From the NCBI GenBank assembly GCA_011250595.1, contig JAANMP010000007.1:62001-126000 (forward strand): a DNA stretch of 64,000 nt, written 5' to 3'. The stretch is from Bacillus sp. MM2020_1 (GTDB lineage: Bacteria > Bacillota > Bacilli > Bacillales > Cytobacillaceae). The translations under genes and the position numbers were made by a program. Below are positions 1 through 8,304 of the stretch, one piece after another. Below the pieces are notes generated by a model. It saw only the letters and a program-made list of their open reading frames with translations, made no database searches and was not told the DNA's origin. Within the stretch, counting starts at the first letter, position 1. The number at the start of each line of letters is the position of its first letter.

Positions 1-988
1 TTTGCTCTTTATACCCGGGAACACCTTCAAAAAATGCTGGTGCAGTTTCCCGATTGGCACATTTGTCTAGTTCCATTAGCCTGTCTTTCTGGATCACAAA
101 ATTTTCAGGGTCTGCACAATAAGCATCAATCACTTTCCGATAAACACTGACAACAGTTGCGATATAATGAATCGATTTCATTCGGCCTTCTATTTTCAAA
201 CTATCAATACCTAGTTCAATCATTTGTGGAATCGCTTGAATAAGATTTAGATCCTTTGGGCTCATTGCAAACGGTGCGTCACCTTCTTCATAAAGCGCAA
301 CTTCCTGATTGCTGCCTTCAAGCTGATAGAGGTCATAATCCCAACGGCATGATTGACAGCAGCCACCGCGGTTCGAATCCCTTGCTGTCATATGGTTGCT
401 CAATGTACAACGACCTGAATAGGCTATACACATCGCACCATGAATAAAGGTTTCAATTTCGACATCGACTTTTTCTTTCATTTCTCTAATTTCTTCTGCA
501 CTTACTTCACGAGCCAATACGACACGTTCTGCACCTGCCTCTTTCCAAAACTGGGCAGCTTTCCAGTTAGAAAGTGATTGCTGCGTACTAATATGGATTT
601 CAATCTCCGGTGCAAGACGGCGGCAAGTTTCGATAATTAGCGGGTCAGCGACAATTATTCCGGCGATCCCAGTTTCTTTCAAACCAAGTATATATTCATC
701 TAAACCATCCAAATTTTCATTATGCGCAAAAATGTTGGTGGTCACATAAATTTTGGCACCATATTTCTTGGCGAACTCTACTCCTTCTTTCATTTCTTCG
801 AAGGTAAAGTTATCGGCATTTGAACGAAGTCCATATTCTTGGCCGCCGATAAAAACTGCATCTGCCCCATAATGTACAGCAATTTTTAATTTTTCAAGAT
901 TACCTGCTGGAGCAAGGAGTTCCGGCTTCTTTACAATAACTCGTTTTCCGTCGATAATTTCAGAAATATTATCTTTAACTGTATTCAC
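1..988 (-). CDS. trhP2: tRNA hydroxylation protein TrhP2, U32 peptidase family (3' end cut by window)
   Basis: Partial: about 329 codons are present and the C-terminus lies outside the window. I chose the GTG at 986-988 because GGAGGGG sits seven bases upstream and no better ATG exists. The translation has the full U32 signature (E-T-F-x-H-G-A-M-C then a G-R-C-x-L-S) followed by an R-D-S-N-R-G-G-C-C-Q-S-C cysteine cluster. In B. subtilis TrhP2 (YrrO) acts with TrhP1 to hydroxylate U34 of tRNAs to ho5U, using prephenate as precursor; TrmR then methylates it. It sits just downstream of trhP1 and trmR, as in B. subtilis. The cysteines probably bind an Fe-S cluster (inference). The name peptidase is historical for this branch. 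Confidence 0.93.
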   Translation of the reverse strand, partial: MNTVKDNISEIIDGKRVIVKKPELLAPAGNLEKLKIAVHYGADAVFIGGQEYGLRSNADNFTFEEMKEGVEFAKKYGAKIYVTTNIFAHNENLDGLDEYILGLKETGIAGIIVADPLIIETCRRLAPEIEIHISTQQSLSNWKAAQFWKEAGAERVVLAREVSAEEIREMKEKVDVEIETFIHGAMCIAYSGRCTLSNHMTARDSNRGGCCQSCRWDYDLYQLEGSNQEVALYEEGDAPFAMSPKDLNLIQAIPQMIELGIDSLKIEGRMKSIHYIATVVSVYRKVIDAYCADPENFVIQKDRLMELDKCANRETAPAFFEGVPGYKEQ

Positions 989-1007
989 AGTTGAACCCCT
1001 CCAATTT

Positions 1008-1041
1008 TCTAGCTACAGCGCTTTGGCGCTTTCGCTTTTCT
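1008..1041 (+). repeat. Short copy of TAGCTCCAGC-type interspersed repeat
   Basis: Degenerate short copy in the trhP1-trhP2 spacer. It has the TCTAGCT-CAGCGC left end and GGCGCTT-CGCTTTTC right end shared with copies at 25595, 33557, 38051, 39571 and 62395. The two ends are inverted complements, so the transcript can fold. Confidence 0.6.
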
Positions 1042-1042
1042 T

Positions 1043-1972
1043 TTAATAAACTGTCTCTTTGAAATAGAAACCTGTATCTAAGGAACGATTTGCTGGCTGA
1101 ATTTCTTCAATGGCTGCTAATAGATCGTCCTTTTTATCTTCATATGCGTCTGGATCTTCGCTAAACAAATCAATTGCTTCACGGTAAGCCTTTGTTACGG
1201 CAAAAATATATTCTGAGCTTTTTAAGATTCCGTCAATTTTAAACGAGTCAACACCCGCTTCTAACATCTCTTGTAGTTCATCAATGATACAAATATCATT
1301 TGGGCTCATAATATGTGTACCGTTTTCGTCTTCAAAAATTGGATATTTATTTTCCCGTTCCTTATCATGCAGGAACATGTTTTCTTTCATCGAACGATTT
1401 TCAATTTCCATTACTTTCCCTTGATACTCATAATAATTCCCTAACAGCGAGCGTTTCGATTGGAACATACAGCTCATGCCGTGTACCTGAATCTCAATTT
1501 CCACTTCCGCATTTTCTTTCATTTCAACGATAGCATCCATATTTATTTCTCGTGCTAACACAGCTCGTTTCGCACCTTTTCTGCCCCAATAGTTGCAAGT
1601 AAACCAGTTAGTTCCAGTTGTTTCTGTACTCCAGTGCAGTTTCATGTCAGGTGCTACTTCTCTTGCGGTCATTAAAACGGCAGGATCGCCGAATATAATC
1701 GCATCCGCTTTTGCCGCTGATACAAATTGAATATAATCGCTGAGCTCTTCAATTTTCTCATTATGAAAAATTGCATTCATTGCAACATAAACTTTTTTGC
1801 CTTTGCTATGGGCTAACTCAATCACCTTTTTAACATCTTCACGGTTGAATTCTCCTGCAAGTCGTAAGCCAAACCGCTGTTCACCAACTACAAATGCGTC
1901 AGCACCCGCTACAGATAATGGCAAGATGTCATTGATAGTTACTGGTGTTACAAGTAATTCAGGTTTTTTCAT
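1043..1972 (-). CDS. trhP1: tRNA hydroxylation protein TrhP1, U32 family
   Basis: 309-aa U32-family protein, homologous to B. subtilis TrhP1 (YrrN), partner of TrhP2 in making 5-hydroxyuridine at tRNA position 34. It has the TIM-barrel-like N-terminal region of the family, but at the U32 signature (H-G-M-S-C at residues 164-168) the Gly and second Cys are replaced (Lys173, Ser175), and the C-C-x2-C cluster seen in TrhP2 is absent. It therefore probably works as a subunit beside TrhP2 (inference). Its ATG overlaps the trmR stop by four bases (ATGA), so translation is likely coupled. A short repeat separates it from trhP2. Confidence 0.93.
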   Translation of the reverse strand: MKKPELLVTPVTINDILPLSVAGADAFVVGEQRFGLRLAGEFNREDVKKVIELAHSKGKKVYVAMNAIFHNEKIEELSDYIQFVSAAKADAIIFGDPAVLMTAREVAPDMKLHWSTETTGTNWFTCNYWGRKGAKRAVLAREINMDAIVEMKENAEVEIEIQVHGMSCMFQSKRSLLGNYYEYQGKVMEIENRSMKENMFLHDKERENKYPIFEDENGTHIMSPNDICIIDELQEMLEAGVDSFKIDGILKSSEYIFAVTKAYREAIDLFSEDPDAYEDKKDDLLAAIEEIQPANRSLDTGFYFKETVY

Positions 1973-2619
1973 ATCCTCTCACCTCTTCGTTTACTTATCG
2001 CAACCCCATCCCCAACGGGTAGAATGACAGAGTTAAAACCTGGATGATTTAATAACCAATGGTTAAATTCATCAATCTTTTTAACGAGATTACGGATTCT
2101 TTTTGATTCAATTACGGGTTCAGCGACAAGGCCTTTAAACAAAACATTATCAGTAATAATCATTCCATCAGTTGTTAAATATTTTGAATAGATTTCAAAA
2201 AACTTTTTATACTGACCTTTTGCTGCATCAATAAAAATCGCATCAAACGGGGCATGTCCACTTACGGCTTCCTCAACTTCTAGTGCATCCCCTTTGATCA
2301 ACGTGATCTGATTCCTATGTTCAGAACGGCTGATAAACTGTTCAGCCACATCTATACGTTCCATATCGCGCTCGATTGTAATGATTTGTGCATTTGGGAG
2401 CGCCTCTGCCATTCGTAAAGCAGAGTAACCAATCGCGGTTCCCACCTCAAGTATTTTCTCTGATTCGTGAATTCGTAATAATTGCAGCATGGTTTCTATG
2501 CCTGCCAGCTCCATAATAGGAACATTATGAACACTTGCATAGTTCTCCATTTCTGTTAGCAATGGATTACGGTCCGAAATCAGACCTTCAATATAAGAAT
2601 GCAGCTTCGCATTTAACAA
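1969..2619 (-). CDS. trmR: tRNA 5-hydroxyuridine methyltransferase TrmR
   Basis: About 216-aa class I SAM-dependent O-methyltransferase (YrrM). The SAM-binding glycine motif I-L-E-V-G-T-A-I-G-Y-S lies around residues 56-66 and an F-I-D-A-A-K-G motif follows, as in the COMT-like family. In B. subtilis TrmR methylates ho5U34 to mo5U34 in tRNA. I chose the TTG at 2617-2619 because GAGGTGAGGG lies directly upstream; an in-frame ATG at 2665-2667 would add 16 residues not seen in the family and lies inside a hairpin. First gene of the trmR-trhP1-trhP2 unit, preceded by a long folded leader. Confidence 0.92.
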   Translation of the reverse strand: MLNAKLHSYIEGLISDRNPLLTEMENYASVHNVPIMELAGIETMLQLLRIHESEKILEVGTAIGYSALRMAEALPNAQIITIERDMERIDVAEQFISRSEHRNQITLIKGDALEVEEAVSGHAPFDAIFIDAAKGQYKKFFEIYSKYLTTDGMIITDNVLFKGLVAEPVIESKRIRNLVKKIDEFNHWLLNHPGFNSVILPVGDGVAISKRRGERI

Positions 2620-2645
2620 GCTGCCCTCACCTCTATCCCTATTAA

Positions 2646-2670
2646 GAATTGCGTAAGGAGCGCACAATTC
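2646..2670 (-). promoter_or_regulatory. Small hairpin just upstream of trmR ribosome binding site
   Basis: GAATTG/CAATTC stem extended by GCG/CGC with one bulged base and a seven-base loop, about 12 bases upstream of the GAGGTGAGGG site. It could affect trmR translation; function is inferred only from position. Confidence 0.35.
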
Positions 2671-2726
2671 ACTAAGTCAAATACTTTTTATTATCTCTAT
2701 AGATCATACTATTTAGACATGAAAAA

Positions 2727-2845
2727 ATAGCGTTCACAGTAATCTTCGGCATTGACGGTTAAAATCCGACATAATGCGTTGCAGGCAGCTGCGGCCAGGA
2801 TACCTTACTGTGAGTTACGCTATAGAACATTTTATTAAAACACTT
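2727..2845 (-). ncRNA. Candidate structured leader or small RNA upstream of trmR
   Basis: Read on the minus strand, ATAGCGT-AAC-TCACAGTAA pairs with TTACTGTGA-ACGCTAT (16 pairs with a three-base bulge) and is followed at once by six T. The enclosed region of about 60 bases holds further helices: GCATT pairs with AATGC around an inner CGG/CCG hairpin, and a GCAGCTGC palindrome with flanking GGC/GCC. A sigma-A-like promoter sits just upstream. This is either a multi-branched sRNA with its own terminator or a regulatory attenuator of trmR. I do not recognise it as a known riboswitch class. Confidence 0.55.
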
Positions 2846-2850
2846 GAGCT

Positions 2851-2880
2851 ATTTTATCATAAATCACTCTTAGATTTCAA
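2851..2880 (-). promoter_or_regulatory. Sigma-A-type promoter for the trmR leader
   Basis: TTGAAA (2875-2880) and TAAAAT (2851-2856) with an 18-base spacer. It lies after the mltG terminator, giving trmR and the structured RNA their own transcription start near 2844. Confidence 0.55.
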
Positions 2881-2885
2881 TAGAA

Positions 2886-2914
2886 AAACGGAGGAATGCT
2901 CACATTTCCCCCGT
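2886..2914 (-). terminator. Terminator after mltG
   Basis: AACGGGGGA pairs with TCCTCCGTT around an 11-base loop, followed by TTTTC, seven bases after the mltG stop. Confidence 0.75.
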
Positions 2915-2920
2915 TAAGTA

Positions 2921-4045
2921 TTATTTTTTACTGGTAATATGCTTTGCTTTTTCCTTATTATGCTCTTCCAATGTTTTTGTAAAAATAACATCACCATCCG
3001 ATGTAGCTAGGAAATAGTAATAATCAGTTTTCTCTGGCTCAAGTGATGCTTCAATCGAAGCTTTTCCAGCATTGGCGATGGGTCCTGGTGGAAGACCAGT
3101 ATTTTTATAAGTGTTATAGGGTGAATCAACTTCTAAATCCTCATATAATACCCTCTCTTTGTGTTTCCCTTGTGCATAGAGAACGGTTGGATCGGTTTGG
3201 AGCATCATCCCTTTTTTCATCCGATTGTAAAAAACACTCGCAATCGTTTTACGATCAGCCTTTTCAGTCGCTTCCTCTTCAACCAAGGAGGCCATTGTTA
3301 ACAATTGATGGACGGAAAGGTTTTTCTTCTTACTTTCTTCTGAATAAGCTGATACAACTTTTCGTGTTTGATTTAACATGGCAGTAACCATTTCCTCAAC
3401 AGAGGGATTCTGTTTATAAAAAGGATAGGTTGCCGGGTATAAATAACCTTCCAGAGGATATTTTACCGATGAATTTAAGATTTCCTCTGTTAATATATCC
3501 GGATATTTAGCCATAAGGGTTTTAATAAATTCTATGTTGTTTAATTTATTAAGAACATCTTCTTGTTTTTGTTTTGTTGCTTTCGCCATCATCGCTGCAA
3601 TTTCTTCGAGTTGCTTTCCTTCAGGAATGGTAAGTTTGAAACTGGCTTTTGCCAATACCTTACCCGTTTTCAAACGGCTTACGATTTCAGGAACATCCAT
3701 AGAAGGGCTTAATTGATACTCCCCTGCCATAAACCCGCCTTCATTCTTTAGTTTTACATAATATTTAAATACTTTGGCACTTTTTATAATGCCATGTGAT
3801 TGTAATGTTTCACCAATCCCTGTCACTGATGAGCCTATCGGTATATCCACTTTTTTTAGGGTCTTACTTTCTGCATCAACAGGTTTGAGGGCTGAATCTA
3901 TGTACAAATATCCACCACCACTAATTAAGACGATTAATAATAGCAATAAAATTGAAATAACTAAAACAATCTTTCTGACAACTTTTGCTTCGCTTTGATG
4001 TTCAAGCATTTTTTTACGGATTACATCTTTTTTGTCTGTTGTCAT
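2921..4045 (-). CDS. mltG: Endolytic transglycosylase MltG (YceG-like)
   Basis: 374-aa membrane-anchored lytic transglycosylase (YrrL) that cuts nascent peptidoglycan strands at the outer face of the membrane. A cytoplasmic N-terminus is followed by one transmembrane segment at about residues 26-48, a LysM-like part, then the YceG domain. The catalytic glutamate is Glu256 in A-S-L-V-E-E-E, followed by the family's V-F-Y-N-R-M and L-Q-T-D-P-T-V motifs. I chose the ATG at 4043-4045, six codons into the open frame, because GGGGGAG lies just upstream. It is flanked by terminators on both sides, so it is probably transcribed alone. Confidence 0.95.
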   Translation of the reverse strand: MTTDKKDVIRKKMLEHQSEAKVVRKIVLVISILLLLLIVLISGGGYLYIDSALKPVDAESKTLKKVDIPIGSSVTGIGETLQSHGIIKSAKVFKYYVKLKNEGGFMAGEYQLSPSMDVPEIVSRLKTGKVLAKASFKLTIPEGKQLEEIAAMMAKATKQKQEDVLNKLNNIEFIKTLMAKYPDILTEEILNSSVKYPLEGYLYPATYPFYKQNPSVEEMVTAMLNQTRKVVSAYSEESKKKNLSVHQLLTMASLVEEEATEKADRKTIASVFYNRMKKGMMLQTDPTVLYAQGKHKERVLYEDLEVDSPYNTYKNTGLPPGPIANAGKASIEASLEPEKTDYYYFLATSDGDVIFTKTLEEHNKEKAKHITSKK

Positions 4046-4204
4046 TTGACTCCCCCTTCCCAAACGACCAATGGGACTCTCTTGTTTTGTAAACTACTAA
4101 ATCAGTAAGATAAAAAATATACATCTTAATTATTTCAGCACATAGTAAGAAAAATGTCAATTTATCAATAAATTTGTCGGATTTATTGAGTCAACAACAC
4201 AAAA

Positions 4205-4232
4205 AAACCGGCCATTGAAAATCAGCCGGTTT
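4205..4232 (-). terminator. Terminator after the alaS-ireB-ruvX-yrzB operon
   Basis: AAACCGGC pairs with GCCGGTTT, followed by a run of T on the minus strand, seven bases past the yrzB stop. Confidence 0.85.
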
Positions 4233-4238
4233 CATGTT

Positions 4239-4553
4239 TTATTCTTCTTCTGCTTCTTGATCTTCATTGAAGGTATTGAACACTTCTTCAATCATGTCCC
4301 ATTCCTCGTCCGTTTCAATTTGCATTAACGGGCCATAGCCGCCGTCTTCTGTAGGAATATAGGCATAGACATGAATATCTACATCTTCTTCTTCATCATC
4401 AAAAGATCCTACGGGATAAAAAAATACATAAGATTTTTCGAACTCATCGGAATCAAAAGTAAAAAGTACTTCATGTAATTGTTCGTTACCATTTTCATCT
4501 ACTAGGGTAATAAATTGTTCTTCATCATGTTCTGTTTCGTGATCGTGTGCCAT
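4239..4553 (-). CDS. yrzB: DUF1292 family acidic protein (YrzB-like)
   Basis: 104-aa, strongly acidic protein of the DUF1292 family; Asp and Glu dominate both ends and the C-terminus ends in E-A-E-E-E. No catalytic motif or membrane segment is visible. The family is nearly always found after ruvX (yrrK) and ireB (yrzL) in Bacillales and its function is unknown. Last gene of the alaS operon, 12 bases after ruvX, followed by a strong terminator. Confidence 0.9.
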   Translation of the reverse strand: MAHDHETEHDEEQFITLVDENGNEQLHEVLFTFDSDEFEKSYVFFYPVGSFDDEEEDVDIHVYAYIPTEDGGYGPLMQIETDEEWDMIEEVFNTFNEDQEAEEE

Positions 4554-4565
4554 TCTTTCACCTCA

Positions 4566-4982
4566 TTAATTTTTGCTATCCAGATAGCCTTGCAGAATCA
4601 TCACTGCAGCCATCTTATCAATTACTTTCTTACGTTTTTTTCGACTTACATCAGCCTCAAGTAACACGCGCTCAGCTGCCATTGTTGTTAGACGCTCATC
4701 CCAAAGGACGGTTGGCACTGCAAATTGATTTTCAATTTCTCTTGCAAATTGCATACTCGCTTCCGCACGCGGTCCGATCGTCCCGTTCATGTTCTTTGGC
4801 AGACCGATGACAACCGTATCTACTTGATACTCTTTTATTAATTGACCAATTTCCTCAAAACCAAACACTCTTTTTTCTTCATTGATTTTGAGAGTCGTGA
4901 GGCCCTGGGCAGTCCAGCCAAATTCATCGCTTAACGCAACACCGACTGTCTTAGTGCCTACATCTAAACCCAATACGCGCAT
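4566..4982 (-). CDS. yrrK: RuvX/YqgF-family nuclease (putative Holliday junction resolvase)
   Basis: 138-aa RNase H-fold protein of the YqgF/RuvX family, the usual length. The first conserved Asp is in G-L-D-V-G-T-K near the N-terminus, and G-L-P-K-N-M-N-G-T follows in the middle. Family members have been linked both to Holliday junction resolution and to pre-16S rRNA processing; the sequence does not decide between these. It lies four bases after ireB and before yrzB, the conserved Bacillales order. Confidence 0.92.
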   Translation of the reverse strand: MRVLGLDVGTKTVGVALSDEFGWTAQGLTTLKINEEKRVFGFEEIGQLIKEYQVDTVVIGLPKNMNGTIGPRAEASMQFAREIENQFAVPTVLWDERLTTMAAERVLLEADVSRKKRKKVIDKMAAVMILQGYLDSKN

Positions 4983-4985
4983 TCA

Positions 4986-5252
4986 TTAACCCTCTCGCTG
5001 TTGTTTAAGATAGGATTTAACCAATTCCTCAATAATTTCATCACGTTCAAGCTTGCGAATTATATTGCGGGCATCACGATGACGTGGAATATAGGCAGGA
5101 TCCCCTGATAAAAGATAACCAACAATTTGGTTGATCGGATTATAGCCCTTTTCCTGCAAAGCTTCATACACTTGAAGAAGAACATCATTTATATCGTGTT
5201 CAAATGGTTCTTCAGGAAAATTAAATCGCATCGTTTTGTCAAATGAGCTCAT
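4986..5252 (-). CDS. yrzL: IreB family regulatory phosphoprotein (YrzL)
   Basis: 88-aa protein of the IreB (DUF965) family. The start at 5250-5252 gives the family N-terminus M-S-S-F-D-K-T-M and places GAGGTG seven bases upstream; the ATG three codons earlier has no spacing for it. In Enterococcus, IreB is a substrate of the PASTA kinase IreK and affects cephalosporin resistance. The family core [19 protein letters not shown] is intact. Between alaS and ruvX. Confidence 0.92.
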   Translation of the reverse strand: MSSFDKTMRFNFPEEPFEHDINDVLLQVYEALQEKGYNPINQIVGYLLSGDPAYIPRHRDARNIIRKLERDEIIEELVKSYLKQQREG

Positions 5253-5324
5253 TGCATGCACCTCGCTTTTTATTTGAGGAAATTTATACTAATTAACTTC
5301 ATTTTACACTACTTTGTCCTATTA

Positions 5325-7961
5325 TCAAATGGATTTTACCCATTCCTCTACGAACTGAAGCGCAGCTTCCAGCTTTTCAGGATCTTTACCGCCAGCCTGA
5401 GCCATGTCAGGACGACCGCCGCCGCCGCCGCCGCAACGAGAAGCGACTTCTTTGATTAACTTGCCTGCATGATACCCTTTTTCAATTAAATCCTTGGTAA
5501 CTGCTGCAATTAAATTAACCTTACCTTCATGGGCGCTACCTAGAACAATCACAACAGAGCCTAGTTTTTGCTTCAAATCATCTGCCATATTTCTCAGGTT
5601 AGTCATATCAGCACCTTGAACATTTGCTGCCAGCACTGTTACCCCATCAATTTCTTTCGCCTTTGATACGAGGTTTCCAGCTTCGATATTTCCAAGCTTC
5701 GTTGCAAGCGATTCGTTTTCTCTGTGAAGTTGTTTGATTTCTAGCATTAAACTATCAATTCGGTTAACAATTTCTTTAGGATTGGTTTTTAGTTTTTCAG
5801 CAGCATCCTTTAATAAGCTCACCTGCTCATTTAATGACTTGTAGGCCGATTCACCTGTCACTGCTTCAATCCTTCTCGTACCGGCACCAATTCCGCCTTC
5901 AGAGATAATTTTAAATAACCCAATCACAGATGTATTCGGAACATGACAGCCGCCGCAAAGTTCAAGGCTGTAATCGCCAACTCTTACAACACGGACAATA
6001 TCACCATATTTTTCGCCAAAAAGAGCCATTGCTCCCATTGCTTTTGCTTCAGCAATTGGCCTTAAGCTGATATTGAGCTCAATATTTCTCCAAATCTTTT
6101 CATTGACGATTTTTTCAACTTGTTCAAGCTCTTCTGGTTTAATTTGACCAAAATGCGAAAAGTCAAAACGGAGACGATCTGGTTCAACTAGTGAACCCGC
6201 TTGATTTACATGTTCGCCAAGAACATCTTTTAATGCTTGGTGTAACAAATGGGTCGCTGTATGGTTTTTAATAATCTTGACACGGTTTTCAGCATCAACT
6301 TCAGCCTTCACCTTGTCGTTTGTCTTTAATGTTCCCGATTTAACGATGACTTGGTGAAGGTTTTGACCATTTGGTGCTTTTTGAACGTCCTTAACAGTGA
6401 CGCTCGTTCCAACACCTTCGATTGACCCACGGTCAGCAATTTGTCCGCCGCTCTCTGCATAGAAAGGTGTCACATCTAATATTAATTGGACTTCCTCACC
6501 AGTTGATGCCGCATCAACAAGTTCACCATTTTTAATAATAGCTGCCACAGTAGAATTAGTTTGAAGTTCGTCGTAGCCAACGAATTTACTTTCGACCTTC
6601 ACATCTCGAAGGACTCCGCCTTGAACCTGCATGGAATCGACATCTTGTCTTGCGGCCCGGGCACGTTCACGCTGCTGCTCCATTTCTACCTCAAAGCCGG
6701 CATGGTCCACTTTCATTCCTTCTTCTTCAGCGTATTCCTCCGTTAATTCAACAGGGAATCCGTATGTGTCATAAAGTCGGAAAATATCAGCACCCGTAAT
6801 GGTATCACTGCCCATTTCTTTTTCCTTTTTGATCACATTACCAAGAATCGCTAGGCCTTCATGAAGGGTTTCATGGAAGCGTTCTTCCTCACTTTTGATC
6901 ACTTTTTGAATAAAATCGGTTTTGTCCTTTACTTCCGGATAGAAATCGTCCATAATTTCGCCTACAACTGGCACGAGTTCATACATGAATGGACGGTTAA
7001 TATTAATTTGTTTGGCATACCGAACAGCTCTGCGAAGGAGACGGCGAAGCACATATCCGCGGCCTTCATTTGATGGAAGTGCTCCATCGCCGACAGCAAA
7101 GGCAACGGTACGAATATGGTCAGCAATGACTTTAAAAGCCACATCTATTTCTTTGTTCTGACCGTATTTCTCACCGGAAATTTCTTCTGTTGCGCGAATG
7201 ATCGGGATAAATAAATCTGTATCAAAATTGGTAGGGACATTTTGAACAACAGAAGCCATCCGTTCTAATCCCATTCCGGTATCTATATTTTTCTTTGGCA
7301 GCGGTGTATAGGTGCCATCTGGATTATGATTGAATTGAGAAAACACTAGGTTCCAAACTTCAAGATATCGGTCATTTTCACCACCAGGATAAAGCTCAGG
7401 GTCTGTTGGGTCGTTGCCATACTCTGGACCGCGATCATAGAAAATTTCTGTATTCGGACCGCTTGGACCTTCCCCTATATCCCAGAAGTTCCCTTCTAGA
7501 CGAATAATACGTTCTTCAGGGAGACCGATGGTGTTATGCCAAATATCATAAGCCTCATTGTCCTCGGGATGGATGGTAACCGAAAGAAGTTCAGGATCCC
7601 AGCCAATCCATTTTTCAGACGTTAAGAATTCCCATGCCCACTCAATCGCTTCCACTTTAAAATATTCACCAATCGAGAAGTTACCAAGCATTTCAAAGAA
7701 TGTATGGTGACGAGCTGTTTTCCCGACATTTTCAATATCGTTGGTTCTGATGGATTTCTGTGCATTGGTAATTCTCGGATTATCGGGAACCACCCGTCCA
7801 TCAAAATATTTCTTTAAGGTTGCGACCCCACTGTTGATCCATAATAGTGATGGATCATCATGTGGTACTAGCGATGCACTCGGTTCAATCGTATGACCCT
7901 TTTCTTTACTAAAAAACTCCAAAAACATCGAACGAATTTGTGAACCTGTTAAATTTTTCAT
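5325..7961 (-). CDS. alaS: Alanyl-tRNA synthetase
   Basis: 878-aa class II synthetase that charges tRNA-Ala and edits mischarged Ser/Gly. Order of parts: catalytic domain from the N-terminus, tRNA-recognition region, editing domain with H-T-A-T-H and the C-G-G-C-H zinc motif, then the DHHA1/C-Ala region containing the glycine run [10 protein letters not shown]. Length is normal for the family. A good AAGGAGGT site lies upstream of the ATG. Expression is controlled by an alanine T-box leader, followed by ireB, ruvX and yrzB in the same direction. Confidence 0.98.
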   Translation of the reverse strand: MKNLTGSQIRSMFLEFFSKEKGHTIEPSASLVPHDDPSLLWINSGVATLKKYFDGRVVPDNPRITNAQKSIRTNDIENVGKTARHHTFFEMLGNFSIGEYFKVEAIEWAWEFLTSEKWIGWDPELLSVTIHPEDNEAYDIWHNTIGLPEERIIRLEGNFWDIGEGPSGPNTEIFYDRGPEYGNDPTDPELYPGGENDRYLEVWNLVFSQFNHNPDGTYTPLPKKNIDTGMGLERMASVVQNVPTNFDTDLFIPIIRATEEISGEKYGQNKEIDVAFKVIADHIRTVAFAVGDGALPSNEGRGYVLRRLLRRAVRYAKQININRPFMYELVPVVGEIMDDFYPEVKDKTDFIQKVIKSEEERFHETLHEGLAILGNVIKKEKEMGSDTITGADIFRLYDTYGFPVELTEEYAEEEGMKVDHAGFEVEMEQQRERARAARQDVDSMQVQGGVLRDVKVESKFVGYDELQTNSTVAAIIKNGELVDAASTGEEVQLILDVTPFYAESGGQIADRGSIEGVGTSVTVKDVQKAPNGQNLHQVIVKSGTLKTNDKVKAEVDAENRVKIIKNHTATHLLHQALKDVLGEHVNQAGSLVEPDRLRFDFSHFGQIKPEELEQVEKIVNEKIWRNIELNISLRPIAEAKAMGAMALFGEKYGDIVRVVRVGDYSLELCGGCHVPNTSVIGLFKIISEGGIGAGTRRIEAVTGESAYKSLNEQVSLLKDAAEKLKTNPKEIVNRIDSLMLEIKQLHRENESLATKLGNIEAGNLVSKAKEIDGVTVLAANVQGADMTNLRNMADDLKQKLGSVVIVLGSAHEGKVNLIAAVTKDLIEKGYHAGKLIKEVASRCGGGGGGRPDMAQAGGKDPEKLEAALQFVEEWVKSI

Positions 7962-7997
7962 TATATTAGACCTCCTTTTTTATGTAAAAAAGCATAC

Positions 7998-8032
7998 AAA
8001 AAAGCCCTCATCCCAAAAACAGGGACGAGAGC
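7998..8032 (-). terminator. T-box terminator of alaS leader
   Basis: GCTCTCGTCCC pairs with GGGATGAGGGC (with G-U pairs), followed by six T. It is mutually exclusive with the antiterminator formed by the T-box sequence. Confidence 0.88.
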
Positions 8033-8258
8033 TTGTCTCGCGGTACCACCCTGATTACGGATACAAAAATGTATCCATCTCTCATTAATCCCTTAACGCA
8101 GGCATACGGCAGTGGTTAGCTGCACTCCAGATTAGCTTTCTGCTGTCCTTCATCTAGAGCTTCTTTCAGCCGGGGAAGCTCCTCTCTTATACGCACAAGC
8201 GTTACAGATGGTCTACAACATACTTAATCCTTCAACATTTTCATACAAATATTCTATA
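7998..8258 (-). promoter_or_regulatory. T-box leader of alaS (alanine-specific)
   Basis: Read on the minus strand. The T-box sequence TGGTACCGCGAG lies at 8037-8048. Stem I begins with a GATTA/TAATC lower helix; its internal loop has AGTA on the 5' side and, on the 3' side, GAAA followed by GCT at 8134-8136, an alanine codon in the specifier position. The leader ends in a terminator hairpin. It allows read-through when uncharged tRNA-Ala binds. Confidence 0.93.
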
Positions 8259-8264
8259 TTACGA

Positions 8265-8294
8265 ATTATAGCCACCTTAAAAAAGTTTGTCAAT
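8265..8294 (-). promoter_or_regulatory. Sigma-A promoter of alaS T-box leader
   Basis: Perfect TTGACA (8289-8294) and TATAAT (8265-8270) hexamers with an 18-base spacer, placing the start about ten bases before the T-box stem I. Confidence 0.85.
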
Positions 8295-8304
8295 TAATCT
8301 TCAA

